Source of the DNA: Chersky-840 sp036511675 | GTDB taxonomy: Bacteria; Actinomycetota; Acidimicrobiia; Acidimicrobiales; UBA8190 | Direction: 5' to 3' | DNA: 29,278 bases | Assembly: GCA_036511675.1 (NCBI GenBank) | Contig: DATCBU010000041.1 | Location: forward strand, 1-29,278 | Made by a program: the position numbers and the translations under genes | Shown here: positions 13,785-21,481 of the stretch, one piece after another | Numbering within the stretch: position 1 is the first letter of the stretch | Layout: each line of letters begins with the position of its first letter | Notes under the pieces: generated by a model | What the model saw: the letters and a program-made list of their open reading frames with translations, nothing else | Told to the model about the DNA's origin: nothing | Database searches by the model: none

Positions 13785-14186
13785 ATGGCCAGGGTGAAGC
13801 GCGCTATCAACGGCAAGAAGCATCGTCGCGCCGTCCTCGAGTCGGCCCAGGGCTACTACGGCAACCGGAGCCGCTCGTTCCGATCCGCCAACGAGGCGGT
13901 CATGCACTCCCTGCAGTACGCCTACCGGGATCGTCGGGCGCGCAAGGGGGACTTCCGGCGGCTGTGGATCCAGCGCATCAATGCCGGGGCCAGGGCCAAC
14001 GGCACCAGCTACAGCCGGCTCATTGCCGGCCTGCGCGAAGCCGAGGTCGTGGTGGACCGCAAGGTACTCGCGGATCTGGCGGTCACCGACCCCGAGGCGT
14101 TCACCCGCCTGGTGGGTGTGGCGACCGCAGCGTTGGCTGACAGGCCTTCGACCCCGGTGGCAGCGGAGGCCGGGGACCGCTCCTGA
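13785..14186 (+). CDS. rplT: 50S ribosomal protein L20
   Basis: An early-assembly protein of the large subunit that binds 23S rRNA. The conserved N terminus 'MARVKRAINGKKHRRAVLESAQGYYGNRSRSFRSANEAVMHSLQYAYRDRR' and 'LWIQRINAGARANGTSYSRLIAGLREA' are diagnostic. At 133 residues it has about 15 more than E. coli L20, as an Ala/Pro/Ser-rich tail. It has a strong ribosome-binding site (AAAGGAG at 13772-13778) and an 87-base spacer after rpmI with two hairpins. Its stop codon overlaps a CTG that appears to start the downstream methylase. Confidence 0.97.
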   Translation: MARVKRAINGKKHRRAVLESAQGYYGNRSRSFRSANEAVMHSLQYAYRDRRARKGDFRRLWIQRINAGARANGTSYSRLIAGLREAEVVVDRKVLADLAVTDPEAFTRLVGVATAALADRPSTPVAAEAGDRS

Positions 14187-15004
14187 CCACGGGGCTCGCC
14201 TTTCGGCATCAGCGGGTCCAGCGCCTGCGCCGACTCCTGGCGCGGCGCAGCACGCGCCGCTCGGAGGGAGCGTTCGTGGTCGAAGGGGTCAAGCTCCTCG
14301 CCAGCGCGCTCGAGGCGGGCGCGCCGGTCGAGGCGGTGTTCGTCGACGACCGGGGTCGGTCGAACCCCGACGTGGCCACCGTTCTCGACACCGCCAGGGA
14401 GCGAGGGGCGCGCATCTTCGACCTCGCACCGGGGGTGCTCGAGCGGGTGGCCGACACCGTGACCCCGCAGCCGGTGCTGGCCGTGGTGGCCATGCCCGAT
14501 GCCACCCTCGGGGACCTGGCCGGCACCACCTTCGTGGTGGTGTGCGTCGATGTCCGTGACCCGGGCAACGCCGGCGCGGTCATCCGCGTGGCCCACGCCG
14601 CGGGTGCCGACGCCGTGGTGTGCTGCGACGGGACGGTCGATCCCTTCAACCCGAAGACGGTGCGGGCCTCGGCGGGCTCGGTGCTCCATATCCCCATCGT
14701 GATGGCCGGCGATGCCATCGACACCCTCGACGCGCTGCGCGGCCACGGCCTGCGGTGCCTGGCGGCGGTGTCGAGAGGTGGCATCCCCTACACCGAGGTG
14801 GACCTGAGCTCTCCGTTCGCGCTGGTGCTCGGCAACGAGGCCAACGGCCTGCCGCCGGCGCTCGAGGAGCTCCTCGACGCCCGACTCACGATTCCCATGG
14901 GCGGAGGTGCCGAGTCCCTCAACGTCTCGACGGCGGCCGCCGTGCTCTGCTTCGAGGCGGCACGCCGGCGTTCTAACCTGCACCCCATGGAGGAGGCCCC
15001 GTGA
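14183..15004 (+). CDS. TrmH/SpoU-family RNA 2'-O-methyltransferase, apparent CTG start
   Basis: A SAM-dependent RNA ribose methylase of the SPOUT superfamily; the RNA target cannot be read from sequence. The N-terminal substrate-binding domain begins 'RHQRVQRLRRLLARRSTRRSEGAFVVEGVKLL'. The catalytic domain shows motif 1 'VRDPGNAGAVIRVAHAAG', motif 2 'FALVLGNEANGL' and motif 3 'IPMGGGAESLNVSTAAAVLCFE', forming the trefoil knot. The first GTG (14276) would cut off 31 family-like residues. Further upstream the frame contains no ATG, GTG or TTG before a TGA at 14138, only CTG at 14183, which overlaps the rplT stop as CTGA. From CTG the length is 273 residues, normal. It lies between rplT and pheS, as tsnR does in mycobacteria, and its stop overlaps the pheS GTG. 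Confidence 0.87.
   Translation: MTTGLAFRHQRVQRLRRLLARRSTRRSEGAFVVEGVKLLASALEAGAPVEAVFVDDRGRSNPDVATVLDTARERGARIFDLAPGVLERVADTVTPQPVLAVVAMPDATLGDLAGTTFVVVCVDVRDPGNAGAVIRVAHAAGADAVVCCDGTVDPFNPKTVRASAGSVLHIPIVMAGDAIDTLDALRGHGLRCLAAVSRGGIPYTEVDLSSPFALVLGNEANGLPPALEELLDARLTIPMGGGAESLNVSTAAAVLCFEAARRRSNLHPMEEAP
14974..14979 (+). promoter_or_regulatory. Possible promoter -10 for pheST
   Basis: TAACCT lies seven bases before the ATG at 14987, near the 3' end of the methylase gene. A transcript starting at 14987 would open with ATGGAGGAGG, combining a five-codon reading frame with the pheS Shine-Dalgarno (GGAGGAGG, 14989-14996). Confidence 0.4.
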
Positions 15005-16077
15005 CCCCGCCGCCGGCCGCGGGCGAGGGGTCTCCGACCGAGGTGCCCGGCGTCGACCCGGCCGCGCTCGTCTCGGCGGCCAGGGCGCAGCTGGCCACGG
15101 CGTCCACACTGGGCACGCTGGACGAATTGCAGACCGAGCTGCTGGGCAAGCGATCCGCCCTGGCCCGTGCCCATCAGGGCCTGGTGGGCCTGGCGCCGGG
15201 AGATCGCCCCGAGGCCGGGCGCCGTCTCAACGAGGCCCGACGGCAGATCGAGTCCGACGTGGCCGAGAAGCGCGGGGCCCTCGAGGGCGCGGCGCGATCG
15301 GCGCGGCTCGAGGCCGACCGGCTGGATCTGACCGAGGTCATCGCACCCGCCCTGCGGGGGCGACTGCACGTGGTCCAGCGCACGCGCGACGAGCTCGAGG
15401 ACGTCTTCGTCGGCATGGGGTTCGTGGTGGCCGAGGGGCCTGAGGCCGAGACCGACTGGTACAACTTCGAGGCGCTCAACATGCCGCCGGCCCACCCCGC
15501 CCGGGGGATGTGGGACACGTTGTACCTCGACCTGGGCGAGCCCGAGACGGTGATGCTGCGCACCCACACCTCCCCGGTGCAGGTCCGTCTGATGCAGAGC
15601 CAGGGACCGCCCATCTACGCCGTGATGCCCGGGAAGTGTTACCGCCGCGACACACCCGATGCCCGCCACATCCCGACGTTCCACCAGATCGAGGGGTTGG
15701 TGGTGGACCGAGGCATCAGCTTCGCCGATCTCGCCGGCACCATCGAGACGTTCACCACGGCGTACTTCGGCCCCGACATCCACAGCCGCCTGCGTCCGTC
15801 GTACTTCCCGTTCACCGAGCCCTCGGCCGAATACGAGGTCACGTGCACCATCTGCAAGGGCCAGGGCTGTCGGACGTGTTCGCACACGGGGTGGATCGAG
15901 CTCGGAGGGTGCGGCATGGTGGATCCGGCCGTCTTCGCCGCCGTCGGTCTCGACCCCGAGGAGTGGACCGGGTTCGCCTTCGGGTTCGGGATCGACCGGT
16001 GCGCCCAGATGCGCCACGAGATCCCCGACATGCGGGTCTTCTTCGACAACGACGTGCGCGTGTTGCGCCAGATCTGA
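15001..16077 (+). CDS. pheS: Phenylalanyl-tRNA synthetase alpha subunit
   Basis: The catalytic subunit of the alpha2beta2 class II synthetase charging tRNA-Phe. An N-terminal coiled-coil domain (about residues 20-110) precedes the catalytic core. Class II motif 2 appears around 'MPGKCYRRDTPDARHIPTFHQIEGL' and motif 3 as 'GFAFGFGIDRCAQMRHEIPDMR'. 'CTICKGQGCRTCSHTGWIELGG' has four cysteines in a zinc-ribbon-like arrangement, also common in Gram-positive PheS. It has 358 residues. The GTG start overlaps the methylase TGA (GTGA) and follows a strong GGAGGAGG site four bases upstream. Confidence 0.97.
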   Translation: MTPPPAAGEGSPTEVPGVDPAALVSAARAQLATASTLGTLDELQTELLGKRSALARAHQGLVGLAPGDRPEAGRRLNEARRQIESDVAEKRGALEGAARSARLEADRLDLTEVIAPALRGRLHVVQRTRDELEDVFVGMGFVVAEGPEAETDWYNFEALNMPPAHPARGMWDTLYLDLGEPETVMLRTHTSPVQVRLMQSQGPPIYAVMPGKCYRRDTPDARHIPTFHQIEGLVVDRGISFADLAGTIETFTTAYFGPDIHSRLRPSYFPFTEPSAEYEVTCTICKGQGCRTCSHTGWIELGGCGMVDPAVFAAVGLDPEEWTGFAFGFGIDRCAQMRHEIPDMRVFFDNDVRVLRQI

Positions 16078-16086
16078 CGACTTGCG

Positions 16087-18600
16087 ATGCGCGTCCCTCT
16101 GTCGTGGTTGGTCGATTTCGCCCCCTTCGCAGGCGACCCTGCCGACCTGGCGTCGGCGCTCGACGACCTCGGCCTGGTGGTCGAGGAGGTCGTGCACGTG
16201 GGCGAGGGCCTCGGCGACGTGGTCTTGGCGCGCGTGCTGGAGATCAGCGCCATCCCCGGGGCCGACCGCATCCGGCGTGTCGTCGTGGAGGCGGGCGGCG
16301 AACCGGTGGACGTGGTGTGCGGAGCCTGGAATTTCCACGAGGGCGACATCGTCCCTCTCGCTCCGGTCGGTGCGGTGCTCCCGGGTGGTTTCGAGATCAG
16401 CCGACGCAAGATGAAAGGCGTGGTCTCCAACGGGATGCTGTGCTCGGGGCGCGAGCTCGGGCTCACCGAGGACCACGAGGGGATCCTCATCGTGGGCGCC
16501 TCCGCTCGGGGTGAGCCCGCCGGTGCGATGGTGCCGGGGGCCCTCTTCGTCGACGCCCTGGGTATCGGACCCGACACGGTCTTCGACATCGCCGTCGAGG
16601 CCAACCGACCCGACGCCTGGTGTGTGGCAGGGATCGCCCGCGACCTCGCCGCCGCCCTGCACCTGCCGTTCACCATGCCTGTGCCCGGGTCCCCGGCCAC
16701 CGATGCGGGCGCGCCGCTTTCCACGCTCACCTCGGTGGAGGTGGTCGACGAGGACCTCTGCCCGCGTTTCACCGCCCGCGTCCTGCTCGATGTCGATGTC
16801 GGTCCGTCGCCGGACTGGATCGCTCGTCGCCTGACTCTGGCCGGCATGCGGCCCATCAACAATGTCGTCGACGCCTCGAACTACGTCATGTTGGACCTGG
16901 GTCAGCCCACCCACCCCTATGACCTCGACCTCGTGACCGGAGGCGGGTTGCGGGTTCGAGCGGCGCGACCGGGGGAGGTGGTGACCACGCTCGATGGCGT
17001 GGAGCGCCCCATGGGCGGGCGCTCGGTGGGCATCGGCGACGACCGGCGTGACTGCCTCATCTGTGATGCCGACGACGCGCCCATCGGCATCGCCGGCATC
17101 ATGGGCGGAGCGACGAGTGAGATCTCGCCGGCGACGCGCCGTGTCCTGCTCGAGGCGGCCTACTTCACGCCGATGGCCATCGCCCGGAGCTCCAAACGGC
17201 TCAACCTCCGGTCCGAAGCCTCGGCCCGGTTCGAGCGGGGATGTGACCCCGAGGGGATCGACCGCGCCGGGCTGCGCCTGTGCGAGCTCCTGGGAGCCAC
17301 CGCCGGGGACCGGTACCGCAGCGCCGAGGGCGTCCTCGACATCCGCGGGCCCGTTCCCGGGCCCGCCCGGGTGCGGGTGCGAACGGCGCGGGTGAACGCC
17401 GTGCTGGGGAGCGACCTCGGCGACGACCAGGTGGTCGGGTACCTCGAACCCATCGGGTTCCGGTGCGCACCGGAGTCGGCGGGTGTCCTGGTGGTGACGG
17501 CGCCCACGTTCCGCCCCGACACCGAGCGCGAGATCGACGTCGTCGAGGAGGTGGCTCGGCACCACGGGTATGCCAAGCTCCCCCGGCGACGTCCGAGCGC
17601 GCCCCAGGTGGGTCACCTCACCACGTATCAACGGGAGCGGCGCCTGGCGCGCCAGGTCATGGCCGGCCTGGGTGCGCACGAGGCGTGGACGGCGTCGCTG
17701 CTCGGTCCCGACGTCCAACCGCGGGTGGGGATCGCGGCTGGGGTGCGGGTGACGAACCCGCTGACGCCCGACGAGGGCGTGCTGCGCCAGAGCCTCCTGC
17801 CCGGGATGCTGGGGGCGCTCGTCTTCAACGCCGATCGCCGGCAGGGTGACGTGCGGCTGTTCGAGGTCGGCCACGTCTTTCCCCCTCCCGACACCGAACG
17901 CGTGGCCCGGGCCGTGGCGCGTTCGGGGGACACCGTCATCGACGAGCGCGAAGTCCTGGGGTTGGCGCTGGCGGGGGACCATGACGACGCCCACAGCGCC
18001 GCCGCGGCCTGGGTGGCACTGGCCGACGCCTTCGGGATCGTCGATGTGGAGCTCGTAGCTCCCGGGCCCGACACCGGGCCCGGGCTCGGCTCGGTCCCTC
18101 CCGGCCTGCATCCGACCCGGTCGGCCCGGTTGGTCCTGGGGGGTCGCACCCCGGCGCCGGGGCGGGCCATCGGGGTGGTGGGCGAGGTGGACCCGGGAGT
18201 GCTGGAGGAGTTCGGGCTCGACGCCGCACGCCGACGCGTGGGATGGCTGGAGGTGGAGCTTGACGGGCTCCTCAACCTGGCGTCGAGGCGCGACGCATTG
18301 CTGGCGTCGGTCAGCAGGTTCCCGTCGAGCGACGTGGACCTGGCCTTCGTGGTGGACGAGGTCGTCCCGGCGGCGGCGGTCGAGGCGACGCTTCGCCGCG
18401 CCGGGGGCGAACTACTGGAGTCGGTGGCGCTGTTCGACGTGTACCGGGGAGACGCCATGCCGGCCGGCATGCGCAGCCTTGCCTATCGCCTCCGCTTGTG
18501 CGCGCCGGACCGGACGTTGACCGATGAGGAGGTCGCGCAACGGCGCGCCGCGTGCATCGAAGCGGTGGAGCAGGCCCACGACGCGCACTTGCGGAGCTGA
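16087..18600 (+). CDS. pheT: Phenylalanyl-tRNA synthetase beta subunit
   Basis: The 837-residue partner of PheS, responsible for tRNA binding and editing of mischarged Tyr-tRNA-Phe. Domains in order: an N-terminal segment 'MRVPLSWLVDFAP'; an EMAP-type tRNA-binding OB fold (about residues 40-150, 'GDVVLARVLEISAIPGADRIRRVVVE'); the B3/B4 editing domain (about 210-390, with 'EANRPDAWCVAGIARDLAA' before it); B5; the catalytic-like core; and the C-terminal anticodon-binding fold (from about 740, 'SVSRFPSSDVDLAFVVDE'). 'ARFERGCDPEG' is a typical PheT signature. The gap to pheS is nine bases, so they form one unit. No deletion or frameshift was seen. Confidence 0.97.
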   Translation: MRVPLSWLVDFAPFAGDPADLASALDDLGLVVEEVVHVGEGLGDVVLARVLEISAIPGADRIRRVVVEAGGEPVDVVCGAWNFHEGDIVPLAPVGAVLPGGFEISRRKMKGVVSNGMLCSGRELGLTEDHEGILIVGASARGEPAGAMVPGALFVDALGIGPDTVFDIAVEANRPDAWCVAGIARDLAAALHLPFTMPVPGSPATDAGAPLSTLTSVEVVDEDLCPRFTARVLLDVDVGPSPDWIARRLTLAGMRPINNVVDASNYVMLDLGQPTHPYDLDLVTGGGLRVRAARPGEVVTTLDGVERPMGGRSVGIGDDRRDCLICDADDAPIGIAGIMGGATSEISPATRRVLLEAAYFTPMAIARSSKRLNLRSEASARFERGCDPEGIDRAGLRLCELLGATAGDRYRSAEGVLDIRGPVPGPARVRVRTARVNAVLGSDLGDDQVVGYLEPIGFRCAPESAGVLVVTAPTFRPDTEREIDVVEEVARHHGYAKLPRRRPSAPQVGHLTTYQRERRLARQVMAGLGAHEAWTASLLGPDVQPRVGIAAGVRVTNPLTPDEGVLRQSLLPGMLGALVFNADRRQGDVRLFEVGHVFPPPDTERVARAVARSGDTVIDEREVLGLALAGDHDDAHSAAAAWVALADAFGIVDVELVAPGPDTGPGLGSVPPGLHPTRSARLVLGGRTPAPGRAIGVVGEVDPGVLEEFGLDAARRRVGWLEVELDGLLNLASRRDALLASVSRFPSSDVDLAFVVDEVVPAAAVEATLRRAGGELLESVALFDVYRGDAMPAGMRSLAYRLRLCAPDRTLTDEEVAQRRAACIEAVEQAHDAHLRS

Positions 18601-18606
18601 CGGTTC

Positions 18607-18942
18607 GTGGCCGACGCCAGCCGTGATCCGAGGGGCGCCCCGGGGATCGATGTCCGGCGCGCCGCCGTCCCGACGCCGTCACGACACGGTGTCGAACGGA
18701 GTCTGCTGGCCGAGGGCCTGACGCCCCACGCGTGGGGGAACGTCGCCGGGGTCTCCTACGATCGGCACACCCACGGCTACCACAAGGTGTTGGTGTGTGT
18801 CTCGGGGTCGATCGTCTTTCACACCGATGCCGGTGACGTGGACCTCGAGCCGGGAGATCGCATGGAGCTCGCACCGGGAGTCCAACACGGTGCCTCCGTT
18901 GGCCCCCACGGTGTGCAGTGCGTGGAGGCGGCGCGTCCCTAG
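18607..18942 (+). CDS. Small cupin-domain protein
   Basis: A 111-residue protein with one conserved beta-barrel (cupin) domain: 'YDRHTHGYHKVLVCVSGSIVFHTDAGDVDLEPGDRMELAPGVQHGASVGPHGVQCVEA'. The first motif supplies histidines (H-T-H...H) and the second supplies a His in 'PGVQHGA', so it may bind a metal. Cupins range from sugar isomerases to dioxygenases and storage or sensor proteins, so substrate and reaction are unknown. The GTG at 18607 is the first usable codon after the pheT stop, but the N-terminal 30 residues are poorly conserved and the start is uncertain. It opens the accessory block between pheT and argC. Confidence 0.7.
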   Translation: MADASRDPRGAPGIDVRRAAVPTPSRHGVERSLLAEGLTPHAWGNVAGVSYDRHTHGYHKVLVCVSGSIVFHTDAGDVDLEPGDRMELAPGVQHGASVGPHGVQCVEAARP

Positions 18943-18986
18943 CCGGTCGCAGTGCTCGGCGATGTGCGTAGGGGGGTGGAGAGGGC

Positions 18987-18992
18987 TACCGT
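18987..18992 (+). promoter_or_regulatory. -10 element of a leaderless ctaG promoter
   Basis: TACCGT ends seven bases before the GTG at 19000, the same spacing as at mihF, def and the DUF1844-like gene. Confidence 0.45.
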
Positions 18993-18999
18993 CGCCGTG

Positions 19000-19851
19000 G
19001 TGCTCGCCGACGCCATCTCGCCGCCCATCCGTGTGCACACGCTGCTCACCGGTTTTCCGACCGACGGATTGAGCCTGGTGACGCTCGGCATCGAGCTCGC
19101 CCTGGTCGTGTGGTACGTGACGGCGGTGCGGCGGCTGGCCAAGCGGGGCCGGACCTGGTCGCCATGGCGCACCGCCTCGTTCCTGGGGGCCACGGCTCTG
19201 GTGATCATCGCCGTGCAGTCAGGACTGGCCGCCTATGACGACCAGGTCTTCGCCGCGCACGTGGCCCAGCACCTGCTGCTGATGAACTTCGCACCGATCC
19301 TCTACGCGCTCAGTGCCCCGGTGACCCTGGCGCTGCAGTCCTCGGACCGCCGGACCCAACGGGGCCTGCTCAAGGTCCTGCATCACCCGATCGTGGAGTT
19401 GGTCACCCATCCGGTGCTGGTCGTCCTGGTCAGCTACGGCACGATGATCGTCTTCTTCTTGACGCCGTTCTACAACTTCTCGCTCGAGCACCCGCTCGTG
19501 CACGACCTGACGCATCTCCACTTCCTCATCTCGGGATGCCTGTTCTGGTGGTTGGTGGTGGGGCGCGACCCGTCGCGGTGGCGGTTGTCGTATCCGGTCA
19601 AGCTCGGGGTCCTGGCCGTCGGGATCCCCGTTACCGCCGTGCTCGGGGTGAGCCTCACCGGCGCCCGTGACTCGATCGCCCCCCTCTTCCACTCCGTGGC
19701 CGACACCCAGCGCGGGGGATCGATCCTGTGGGTGGTGGGAGAGCTCACCACCTTCGTGGCCATGGCAATCGTCGTCTACCACTGGATGAGGTTCGAAGAG
19801 CGCGAAGCGATCCGGGCCGATCGCCTGCTCGACGCCCAGGCGCAGTCCTAG
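19000..19851 (+). CDS. ctaG: Cytochrome c oxidase assembly factor CtaG (caa3 type), membrane protein
   Basis: A polytopic inner-membrane protein of the caa3_CtaG family, linked to assembly of cytochrome c oxidase. About seven hydrophobic segments are visible, including 'LSLVTLGIELALVVWYV', 'ATALVIIAVQSGLAAY', the His-containing 'FAAHVAQHLLLMNFAPILYALSAPVTLAL', 'LVVLVSYGTMIVFFLTPFY', 'LTHLHFLISGCLFWWLVVG' and 'ILWVVGELTTFVAMAIVVYHW'. The repeated His residues in helices suit metal or haem handling. An in-frame GTG at 18952 would add 16 residues; GTG at 19000 is preferred because of the -10 hexamer seven bases upstream. No oxidase subunits are nearby, so the link is by family only. Confidence 0.8.
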   Translation: MLADAISPPIRVHTLLTGFPTDGLSLVTLGIELALVVWYVTAVRRLAKRGRTWSPWRTASFLGATALVIIAVQSGLAAYDDQVFAAHVAQHLLLMNFAPILYALSAPVTLALQSSDRRTQRGLLKVLHHPIVELVTHPVLVVLVSYGTMIVFFLTPFYNFSLEHPLVHDLTHLHFLISGCLFWWLVVGRDPSRWRLSYPVKLGVLAVGIPVTAVLGVSLTGARDSIAPLFHSVADTQRGGSILWVVGELTTFVAMAIVVYHWMRFEEREAIRADRLLDAQAQS

Positions 19852-19860
19852 GGCGCCACG

Positions 19861-20748
19861 ATGGCCTGGCAGTCCCCGTCGGTGGCGGCGTGGGAGCACC
19901 GAGGGACGTACCGGACGTTGGCCGGGTACCGCACCTTCACCCTCGACGTGCCCGCCACCGGGGCCGAGACGCTCGAGCCCCTGCTGGTCGTGCACGGGTT
20001 TCCGAGCAGTTCCTTCGACTTCCACCATGTGGTCGACGCCCTCGGCGCGCACCGCCGCGTCCTGCTCTTCGACATGGTCGGTTACGGGCTCTCAGCCAAA
20101 CCCGACCGGGCCTATGGGATCGACCTGCAGGCCGATGTGGCTCAGGCATTCGTCGCCGACGCCGGGGTGTCGAGGCTGGCGCTGCTGACCCACGACCTCG
20201 GTGACACGGTGGGGGGCGAGCTGCTGGCGCGACAGGCCGAAGGTCGATGGCCGGTCGAGATCACACGACGCGTGATCACCAACGGCAGCATCTACATCGA
20301 GATGGCGCACCTCAGCACGGGCCAGGAGCTCTTGTTGAGCCTTCCCGACGAGCGCCTCCCCGACACTGCCGGTATCGACGGCCCCGCCCTGCAGGCCAGC
20401 CTGGCGGCGACGTTCTCGTCGCACTCGCGCGTCGACCCCTCGGACCTGGCGGGGGAGTGGGAGCTCATCTCCCACGACAACGGGCACCTCCTGCTGCCGC
20501 GCACCATCCGGTACATCGAGGAACGGCGGCGGAACCAGGCCCGCTTCACCGGAGCCATCGAGACCCATCCCTCGCCCCTGGCCATCGTGTGGGGCACCGA
20601 CGACCCCATCGCCGTGGCGGCCATGGCCACCAGACTGCACGAGGCCCGACCCGATGCCGCGCTCAGCTGGCTGCACGACGTCGGGCACTACCCGATGCTC
20701 GAGTCTCCCCCGGCCTTCCTCGACGCCGTCGTTCCCGCTCTGACCTGA
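19861..20748 (+). CDS. Alpha/beta hydrolase, aspartate-nucleophile type (MEST / haloalkane dehalogenase-like)
   Basis: A 295-residue alpha/beta-fold enzyme. The oxyanion-hole motif is 'LLVVHGFPSSSFDFHHVVDAL' (HGFP); 'VLLFDMVGYGLSAKP' is the D-x-x-G-x-G-x-S-x-K/R-P strand-turn. The nucleophile elbow is 'LTHDLGDTVGG' with Asp112 instead of Ser. The acid is probably Asp247 or Asp248 in 'WGTDDPIAV', and the base His279 in 'DVGHYPMLE'. An Asp nucleophile is characteristic of epoxide hydrolases, haloalkane dehalogenases and MEST-like proteins. HDLGD resembles the last group, so the substrate is unknown. It starts nine bases after ctaG and may be co-transcribed with it. Confidence 0.85.
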   Translation: MAWQSPSVAAWEHRGTYRTLAGYRTFTLDVPATGAETLEPLLVVHGFPSSSFDFHHVVDALGAHRRVLLFDMVGYGLSAKPDRAYGIDLQADVAQAFVADAGVSRLALLTHDLGDTVGGELLARQAEGRWPVEITRRVITNGSIYIEMAHLSTGQELLLSLPDERLPDTAGIDGPALQASLAATFSSHSRVDPSDLAGEWELISHDNGHLLLPRTIRYIEERRRNQARFTGAIETHPSPLAIVWGTDDPIAVAAMATRLHEARPDAALSWLHDVGHYPMLESPPAFLDAVVPALT

Positions 20749-20758
20749 ATCGAAGGGC

Positions 20759-20771
20759 CCCGCCGGGGCGG
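20759..20771. terminator. Short GC hairpin between convergent genes
   Basis: GCCCC and GGGGC form a compact 5-bp stem with a three-base loop in the 36-base gap between the hydrolase and the minus-strand acetyltransferase. Position favours a bidirectional terminator; no T tract is present. Confidence 0.3.
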
Positions 20772-20784
20772 CGAGGTGGCGACA

Positions 20785-21393
20785 TCACGATTGGTCGGGC
20801 GGCCGGGGGTCGCGCCACATGGGCCACACCGTCGGCCCACCCGGCAGGGCGATCTCACCCGTGACCTCGAAGCGGTGCCGGCGGTAGAACGCGATGTTGC
20901 TCTGTTTGGAGGATTCGAGATAGGCGCCGATGCCGTCGCGGTCGCAGCGCTCGAGCACCGGCGCCAGAAGGGCAGAGCCGATGCCCTTGCCCTGATGGAT
21001 GGGATCGGTGCCGAGGACGGCCAGATACCAGTGCGGCGTCCGGGGGTGCTGGCGCTCGATCGTCGAGACCACGCGCAATGCCCGGGGGACATGCACACCG
21101 AAGGCGGCGATCATCTTGGGAGATCCCCGCAGGATCTGCCCGAACCGCAACCTCCAGTGGTCGGGCGGGTCCCACAGGGCACCGCCCGCCCGGTCGGTGT
21201 CGGTGTAGCACCCACCGTGGGGCAGGTGCTGCAAGGTGAGCGCGGTCTCGAAGTACTGGGCGATGCGTCGACGACGCGACGGTTCGGTGGGGATGAGGAA
21301 GCTCATGACCGGGTCGTCGTAGAAGGCGCGTGCCAGGCTGGCGGCCAACGGCCCGGTGTCGCCATGGGTGGCGACGCGCACGGGCCCGGGCAT
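20785..21393 (-). CDS. GNAT-family N-acetyltransferase
   Basis: A 202-residue enzyme that transfers an acetyl group from acetyl-CoA to an unknown amine. N-terminal 'VATHGDTGPLAASLARAFYDDPVMSFLIP' is typical of a subgroup of actinobacterial GNATs. The CoA-binding motif A is 'LAVLGTDPIHQGKGIGSALLAPVLERCDRDGIGAYLESSKQSNIAFYRRHRFEV', with Q-G-K-G-I-G at the pyrophosphate turn and the tyrosine of 'FYRRHRF'. A GTG at 21402 would add three residues; ATG at 21393 is preferred because TATAAG on this strand ends eight bases upstream. It is divergent from the thioesterase gene at 21482. Confidence 0.85.
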   Translation of the reverse strand: MPGPVRVATHGDTGPLAASLARAFYDDPVMSFLIPTEPSRRRRIAQYFETALTLQHLPHGGCYTDTDRAGGALWDPPDHWRLRFGQILRGSPKMIAAFGVHVPRALRVVSTIERQHPRTPHWYLAVLGTDPIHQGKGIGSALLAPVLERCDRDGIGAYLESSKQSNIAFYRRHRFEVTGEIALPGGPTVWPMWRDPRPPDQS

Positions 21394-21401
21394 GGCGCCC
21401 A

Positions 21402-21407
21402 CTTATA
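21402..21407 (-). promoter_or_regulatory. -10 element of the acetyltransferase promoter
   Basis: On the minus strand TATAAG lies eight bases before the ATG at 21393. It is the most AT-rich hexamer in a GC-rich 88-base divergent spacer. Confidence 0.4.
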
Positions 21408-21468
21408 GTCGCGGCGAACCGTACGCGTCGAAGCGCGGGCGGCCGGCGCCGGCGCGCCAGCGACCTGA

Positions 21469-21474
21469 GAGACT
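21469..21474 (+). promoter_or_regulatory. Possible leaderless -10 for the thioesterase gene
   Basis: GAGACT precedes the ATG at 21482 with the common seven-base spacing. It shares AGACT with the ribD and priA hexamers but lacks the initial T. Confidence 0.3.
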
Positions 21475-21481
21475 CGGGCCC

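Noticed and set aside
14788..18111. An 1107-codon open frame on the minus strand opposite pheS and pheT.
   Set aside because: It is antisense to two unmistakable synthetase genes, its translation is low complexity (His/Gly/Arg/Asp-rich), and long antisense frames are expected at this GC content. Other long antisense frames (1738-3978, 7037-9076, 9001-10872, 10379-12046) were rejected for the same reason.
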